Source of the DNA: Kondoa malvinella
Taxonomy: Eukaryota > Basidiomycota > Agaricostilbomycetes > Agaricostilbales > Kondoaceae
Reading direction: 5' to 3'
NCBI GenBank assembly: GCA_039545315.1
Contig: BCIM01000001.1
Span: 3,133,783-3,197,782 of the forward strand
DNA length: 64,000 nt
A model generated the notes under the pieces. That model saw nothing but the letters and a program-made list of their open reading frames with translations, searched no databases and was not told the origin of the DNA. Shown piece after piece: positions 58,020 through 64,000 of this stretch. The position numbers were made by a program, and so were the translations under genes. Positions within the stretch are counted from its first letter, which is position 1. Each line of letters begins with the position of its first letter.

Positions 58020-59199
58020 ATGGCATCGACTGCTGCTGCACGCACTTCAAAAGTGCATCCGGTACGTGTCGCCCAGATAGCTTACTGGCGAACTGATGTT
58101 CCGTGTGCAGCGCTCTCTGTTTGATGCTTCGGCCAATCTGTATGATCGAGGTGAGCTGTCCGGCTTCATAGCTTGACTACAAATCCTAAAGATGCTGCAG
58201 CCAGGCCCAGCTACCCTCTTCACTTCGTTGACAAGATGATCAAATCTGTATCAAACCAAAACGACATACGCGCAATAGATCTGGCATGCGGCTCAGGCAT
58301 CTTCTCTCGTCTCATGCTTCCATACCCGCAAATCAAAGAGATCCTTGCTGTTGATCCTTCCGCTGGCATGCGCGCAACATACCAAACAAGCGTGATTGAT
58401 GAATTGAAGAACCTACCCAGCCCACCTAAAGTATCCTTGCACGATGGCAACTTCTACGACATACCTGCAGAGGATCAGAGTATTGATCTGATTGTGATTG
58501 CTCAAGGTAGGTTCTGGTGATTGCAAGTGGGCTGTGCTAATGTTTATCGGATCAGCATGGCATTGGGTTGGCGATAAAGCTGAGGATCATAATGCTGCTA
58601 TGACTGAGCTTGCTAGGGTATTGAAGCCTAAGGGTATCCTGGCTGTTAGTGCAGCTCAACATACCGCGAACGAGCGAGCTCATGTGTGGACAGTGGATCT
58701 GGAATTTGGAGGATCAAGATGCTGCTGCCGAATGGGTAAGACCAGTGCGCGATGTCTACGAGAAGTACGAAGGAGGTAGTCCTCAATATCGCGTATGCCT
58801 TTCCTCGCTTCGATCAACAGGAACTGACTTGTTGTATAGCTCGGTCTATGGAAGCCAACGCTAGAAACGGAAGCCTTCAAGAAGAACTTTCAGCATCCTT
58901 TTACTGGTGCTGCGGCTGAACCAGACGTTACCAAAGACGAGCGACAAATACCTACGAGCGATCAAGGTGTTGTAGACAGAGTCTTTTCCAAGAGCTACAT
59001 CCAAATTCTGTCGGACGAGGAGAGGGAAGGAGTCAGGAAGGAGGTCATGGGTGTCTTGAATCAGTCAAAGAAGCAATGGATTGACCAAAAGGCTGGAACT
59101 TACGGTGAGCTATCAACCTAAGCGTTGTCGATGTCAGCTAAGCTCCTTGCTGCAGAATACCCTTACAAGACTGATATGTACTTGATGAGACGAAATTGA
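58020..59199 (+). CDS. SAM-dependent methyltransferase (TMT1/trans-aconitate methyltransferase-like)
   Basis: Class I methyltransferase of 297 residues; S. cerevisiae Tmt1 has almost the same length. Exons 58020-58061, 58111-58150, 58192-58506, 58556-58644, 58694-58792, 58840-59104 and 59156-59199. The product has RSLFDASANLYDRDAAARPS, motif I IRAIDLACGSGIFSRLML, the acidic loop ILAVDPSAGM, HDGNFYDIPAEDQSIDLIVI, AWHWVGDKAEDHNAAMTELA, RVLKPKGILAWIWNLEDQDA and a C-terminal EYPYKTDMYLMRRN that is common in this subgroup. The substrate is inferred by family resemblance only. Intron phases all agree. Confidence 0.9.
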
Positions 59200-59288
59200 G
59201 TATGCATAAGCTTGCTGACACAATGCTGCTACTTTCCTCTTGACCTGATACAACCCGGATACCTCGTACAAGTCCTTATACATATACC

Positions 59289-60520
59289 ATGGTAGCCGAT
59301 AATGACTATACCGGGACTGTGCAGCGGGTCAAATCATCCTGCCTTGCTTCACTCGAGGCTACAAACATCAGCATCAACTCGGCTGGCATCGAGACATTTC
59401 TGACCAACCTGACAGAAGAGGATTACCTGAAGTTCTACCTCGAGCATGGCTATCGCTTCCCTCTCAATTTCTCATCGTTAGCAGAAGAGCTGAACTTCGT
59501 GACTGTTGTCTCTTTGTTGAACTTCCTTTCAGCTTATCGGGTCGAGCTACATGCACTAGGAGGCAAAGGTGCATTCGACACAATCCGCCGTTTCTGCTTG
59601 TCTGCTTTCCTAGCGAATGAAGATGTTGCTTTGTTGAGCGCAAAGGGGATGGCTACTTTGACAGAAGCAAAAACTGCCGAGCTGCTGGATATAAGCCTGT
59701 ACACGGAGAAGAAGCATGAGACGCTGCCTGTCACTCTATCGGAGAGAAACCCGGATGCAGTGGAAATTGTAGGACTGGTCAAAGGCGCTTGCAATCGGAC
59801 TGGAAGCATTTTGTTACAAGCGGGATGCAGTGATTTGGGCAATTGGATAATAAAGACTTTGGATGCGGGCAAAGAGCTATCGGCGGAATCCAGAACTGAT
59901 CATCTAGTGCACGCTGTAAGTGCTCCTTCATTGCATTGGATAAAGCTCACTTCAGTCCGCAGATTGTGAAGAATTTTCCAGACTTCCGAGACGAGGGTCT
60001 TGTAGGCGAAGCAAAGACTCCAGTCTATCTCTACAAGAAAGCTTTACTCGTCGCACATATTACGGCTACAACCTTTGCAGACCGAGATGCGCCTTTCCCT
60101 CTGCCTGCTGCGGCGCACTTGCCTATCTTCTGTGACAATTTGCTACCTAGTACGCTCTCCATTCCTCTTGCCAAATGATTACTGATGAATCTCGCAGCTA
60201 TGGCAAATCACTACAACTTTCTCGACCTCTCCTCTTCCATCTATCCAAAATTCGCTAATGGTCTAGGCGAATCCAGCACATCACTTACAGCCGGTCTATC
60301 AGTCACACACGAAGAAGCTTACGCTATCAGATCAGCAACTGTAGCAGCTTGCGAACGAGCTATAGAAATTGCGCAAAAGATGAGTCGGGAAAGGGAGGAC
60401 AAGAACTGGTTGGCTAAGATGACGGCTGTGGATCTTGATGGGTACCTGTGGGCAAAGGCAAAAGATGGGGAATTGAGGAATGTGCCGAGATTGAGTGAAA
60501 AGGGGACAACATTTTACTGA
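59289..60520 (+). CDS. QNG1: Queuosine salvage protein (QNG1/DUF2419)
   Basis: Predicted queuosine-5'-phosphate N-glycosylase that frees queuine for reuse in tRNA by TGT. Exons 59289-59915, 59963-60149 and 60198-60520 give 378 residues. Family signatures are HGYRFPLNFSSLAEELNFVT, SLLNFLSAYRVELHALGGKG, AFDTIRRFCLSAFL, LYKKALLVAHITATTF, FCDNLLPTMANHY and the C-terminal DLDGYLWAKAKDGELRNVPR. The gene lies 89 bases after the methyltransferase stop on the same strand. It implies that this fungus salvages queuine from food, as fungi do not make it. Confidence 0.93.
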
Positions 60521-60888
60521 GGTTGCTGCGAAAGCTCGGGGAACAATGTAGTTAGACAGGTTGAAGGCAGCACCTAAGGTGAGCTGCTTTCAATGGCTTG
60601 GTGAGTCACAATCGCTGAAACATATTGATTCACTTTTCGTCCATCAGAGTCTTTCGCTCTCGCCGGTCTTAAAGCAGCTAGTTCTCTACTTCTCTGAGCA
60701 ATTAGATGGTCACCGGGCGTCTCCCTTTGCGATGTAACGCATAGTTCAAGCTTCGATTCTTTGTCATCTCCAGGACGGCCTCGTGACACGAAGGGCTCGA
60801 GCCCTTCTTTCTCTCTTGCGCCAAATTTCACATTTGCTTTCCTTTCTTGTACACATCTGTGTTCCGCTCTTCTTGAGCCAGAGCCGTC
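60521..60888. other. Intergenic region
   Basis: About 370 bases before the TPR gene. A long minus-strand frame (60574-61107) crosses into the coding exon of the next gene and has no motif, so I take it as a shadow. Promoter of the TPR gene. Confidence 0.5.
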
Positions 60889-63800
60889 ATGGCACCACTC
60901 ACCTTGCAGCAAATGGTCAAGCTGGAAGAGGCAGCAGAGGCGGAAGGAGAAGTCTCGCCTGTTCATTACAATGCCGTCAAGACGAGGTCTCATTTGGCGA
61001 ATCTGCCAGTCAAGCCGGACAGGGCATGTGGTCCTGAGCAGGCCAGACAGTTCCTGAGAAGCACTGTGGCTCTTCCCTTGGGTTCGTCGGCTTCTCTTCA
61101 TTGGCATATGTTTGCTTAACGAGGCCCATCGAGAGCAGACAAGGCGCCAGGATTAGTGACTGCTGCTACACCCATGTCTTCACCAGACAACTCGCCTCAA
61201 CTCTCACCGCGTACTGAATACTTTGACGCTGACCGACCTCGTTTGCGTCACAAGAAGAAGCGAGTAGCTCCAGTCTCGGTACCTAAAGCTTCTCTGTCGA
61301 CAAGGAATAAGGAACCTGACAGTTCAGTGTGGACGGCTCGCACTAGAAGACTGGATCCTTTGCCTTTCAAAGATCGTTTCGGGTTTGTCAGTGAAGTGGC
61401 GCGTCATGTTCTGAGTGAGCGTCTCTCGAATGACCGCGGGACCTGTCTGATGCATCAACAGCTCCAATGGGCAGCGAGCGAGACAATTGCTCAACTCGAC
61501 CTGCATCTCCGAGCACTACCATCTCTTCCCGCTCGAACACGCCAATGTCGCTAGCCGACTCAGTCGACTCTACTAGCTCTCGTGTCTCTGCTCCTGTCGT
61601 CCTTCCTTCTCGAATTCATCCACCTATGGCACGGATCTACTCGGTCAAAGCCCGCTCTTCACCTTCTCTACGTCAGCCCGTCGAACACAAGATGTTCCGA
61701 TCCCTCTCTACTCCTGTACAGCCTTCGTCTCTCGGACTAGACTCTTCGCCCGAATCATCGCAGAATGAGCACACTCACCGACCACGCAGAAGTCGAAAAG
61801 TCTCCGTCGAAGTTCCATCAGCTGAGCAACGCCAAGCAGCAGAAGAGCATTTCGCTCGTCGTGTTTCACAAAGCCTTGATTATGGCTATCGAAAAGCTTT
61901 CCTCTCTCAGAAAGATCAGCTTCAGTCTTATTTGCAAAGCTCAAGCCTGACTTCTATGGAACGCGCTGTGTGTCTGAGGAAGATTGGGGAACTGTACATC
62001 AGTACAGCGTGCTTGTCGGATGATGGGACGGGTAGGAAGATGGCAGAGGTAATTATTGCTTTGCAAGGTGTATATGCTGCTAATCTCTCTCTGTAGATTG
62101 CTTTGAGTTATTTCAAAACCGCAGTGGATAAGAGTGAGCATCGAGATCCTGAGTCTTGCTATTTGCTGGGAAGGACGGTCAGTAGAGCACCTGATGGGCG
62201 CGTCGTGTGCTTAATTGGCTCTTGGTGACAGTTCGAGTACCTCGCTACGAAATCAGATCCAGCCGATGCTCTGCAATTGAAGCACACTGGTGAGTCAGAC
62301 ACGATCATAGGTGTCTTTCCGTTGATTTACTCCGTCACAGCTGTACAATGGTTCGAACAAGCACTCGACATTTCTACCGATGGCAACTTTCAAGCCTACA
62401 TCTTGACAAGTCTCGGCGTCCTTCTCTGCTCGCTTGGAAACGTTGAAGGTGCTCGAGATGCGCTCGAGGAAGCAGTCAGAAAGGACGAGACGCAGCCCAA
62501 TACCTGGTTCGTGACAGCATAGTCAATACTGTAAATCGTGCATGCTAACGAAGAGACAGGCTGAATCTGGCCAACATTTGGGATGGCTATTATTCTCAAT
62601 CAGGTACTGAGGAAGAGAAGAAGAAAGCCAAGTACTCTGCTGTACTCTGTTATGGTCGTGCTGTGAGTTCAAGATTCAACCTTTCTAGGGGGTGGTCTGA
62701 CCTGGGTGCTCGCAGTATCGACTCGAACCTTCAGCGTTGAGTATCTCACGCTTAGCTGCTTTGGGTGTCGACATGTCTTCTGCTTTGGCCCAAGCTGCGA
62801 ACGAAGGCGAGCGCGTTAGTCCTACCATGACGGACGATCATGGTGCCGAGACACCATCGCAAGTTGAGAGTTTACCGTTTGATGGTTCTGTGAGTGTGTA
62901 CTAGATCATTCTGGGCTTTAGCTCATAATAGTTTTGCCACCTGACAGATCTCTGACCGTCCGTCCGTCTTTGAAGACGACACTGCTACTTGCTCGGAAGA
63001 AGACAGCGAAAGACCCTTCTTCACTGCCGAATCTATGCCTGCTGGAGATCCGGTCGAAACGTCCATCGCTGCAGAAGCGTCCACTCCACTCGAACATGTT
63101 GCTTCAGATGGAGAGTCTCGTTTCGCTGATGATCCAGGCGAAGAAGAGAGTCCTGTACCTCCTACTTTGCTCGTCAGCACACCGAGGGACGTAGTAACGA
63201 GGAACGAACACGATCAAACGCTTTCGGAGGAAGACAGTGAAGCCACTGCAGTTGAAAGTCCTTTACACAGAGATGGGGCTGGGTTACACAAAGTCGAGAT
63301 TGTTTCGGATCAACAAGAAACTGAGCCAGAGAGCGATTATGGCAATCAGCTCACTCCCAGGGGCTTGTTGCATTCCATGTCGTTCCGGGAAGGAATGCGA
63401 GCTGCGGATAATGGCGTGTTGAATCGCTTGACGGATGCTGTTGAGCGCATGACGATGCAACAAGGAGGTCAGTTGCTCATCTATCCGCTTGTTTGCTCAA
63501 ATCTGATTGAGAGGATTTGAACAGAGATCCTTGGTGCTATTCGAGACTTGGCTGCTGGACAGACTGGTCTCAGTCAACAGCTGCAGGACACGGGCAACAC
63601 CATCATTGAGCGACTGGATCGTCTCACACATGCGCAACCATCTTCGAGCAAGAGTCCGATTGATTTGGCTGGAGCTTTCAACAGTCAATTGAGGGCTTTG
63701 GGCAGTGATCGTATCACGCAAGAGACAGCTATGCAGCTGCAGCTAATTTATGCTGCTTTGGCATTCCAGAATGGTCAAGGTAACGGAAGGGGATCGTAAG

Positions 63801-63925
63801 ACAGAGTCATTATGACAGTGACCCAGTGATTGTATTGATAGATTGAATCTAATGGCTTTAGGCCTTCTACTCAGGCTGCTGTGGCGATAGCTTCACTACT
63901 TGGACAAATGCCTGTCACAGGTTAA
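60889..63925 (+). CDS. TPR/Sel1-like repeat protein, 830 residues
   Basis: Exons 60889-61081, 61139-61414, 61462-62048, 62097-62177, 62232-62289, 62341-62506, 62560-62662, 62716-62889, 62948-63467, 63525-63795 and 63862-63925, in frame. The N-terminal third is Ser/Pro-rich and basic (RLRHKKKRVAP; RPASPSTTISSRSNTPMS), probably disordered. The middle has helical repeat pairs: MERAVCLRKIGELYISTA, IALSYFKTAVDKSEHRDPES, YILTSLGVLLCSLGNVEGAR, LNLANIWDGYYSQ, VLCYGRAYRLEPSALSISRL. An acidic linker follows (EDDTATCSEEDSE), then a C-terminal coiled region (ILGAIRDLAAGQTGLSQQLQ). Looks like a scaffold or adaptor; no enzyme motif. A full-length match to a named fungal family is not recalled. Confidence 0.8.
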
Positions 63926-64000
63926 ACAAAAACGATATTGCCTACAAGCGCCCTATTCGGCTCGGCACAGGCTACTGAAGTGCCTTGTAGCTGTGCAAGC

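Noticed and set aside
60574..61107. 177-codon open frame on the minus strand
   Set aside because: Overlaps the first exon of the TPR gene, lacks motifs and splice support.
1..64000. tRNA, rRNA, CRISPR, transposase or LTR elements
   Set aside because: I looked for B-box-like GGTTCGA sites in cloverleaf context, spaced repeats and transposase motifs by eye on both strands and found none that hold up; a tRNAscan or RepeatMasker run would be decisive.

Overview
The window is nuclear DNA of an intron-rich fungus, most likely a basidiomycete. Evidence: almost every gene is cut by introns of about 45-60 nt with GT-AG borders; cytosolic RPL32, a KRE6/SKN1 glucan-synthesis protein and two CAP10-type GT90 glycosyltransferases are present; there are no operons, RBSs or CRISPR arrays. 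I cannot name the species. Most gene models below were rebuilt by hand by joining exons so that frame, splice sites and family motifs agree; the exon sums are multiples of three unless stated.

Left part (1-33.7 kb) is mostly conserved housekeeping DNA: two tandem paralogues of an unrecognised family (the first is cut by the window edge), RPL32, an O-GlcNAc transferase (GT41), a LENG1/CIR_N-type nuclear protein, an AIFM2/FSP1-like oxidoreductase, a tail-to-tail pair of GT90 paralogues, mitochondrial ETF-ubiquinone oxidoreductase, a KRE6/SKN1 protein, an atypical SDR/epimerase, a C2H2 zinc-finger protein, a PhoD-like phosphatase and the urease accessory protein UreD.

The middle part (34-55 kb) is the accessory and most interesting zone. 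It holds a lineage-specific family of proteins with two fused phosphinothricin-acetyltransferase-like GNAT domains: three intact genes (A 34109-35690, B 35996-37609, D 53497-55035), one pseudogene (C 38047-39524) and two relics (39629-39770, 50571-50880). Exon lengths in the second half are identical between intact copies (38-78-80-139-53 nt), while A and B each carry one private intron. Between the copies lie an intron-dense seven-helix-like membrane protein, a giant ZNFX1/Hrr1-like helicase with CCCH, NFX1-type and RZ-type zinc fingers, and an unrecognised, apparently damaged gene into which one GNAT relic falls.

Right part (55.2-64 kb) carries, all on the plus strand, an SDR oxidoreductase split into 17 exons (including 5-nt and 9-nt microexons), a small N-myristoylation-type protein, a TMT1-like methyltransferase, the queuosine-salvage protein QNG1/DUF2419 and an 830-residue TPR/Sel1-like protein that ends just inside the window.

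A general theme is unusual gene structure: microexons of 5-23 nt in several genes, GC-AG introns, GTCCGT donors and stop-free introns of length 3n.
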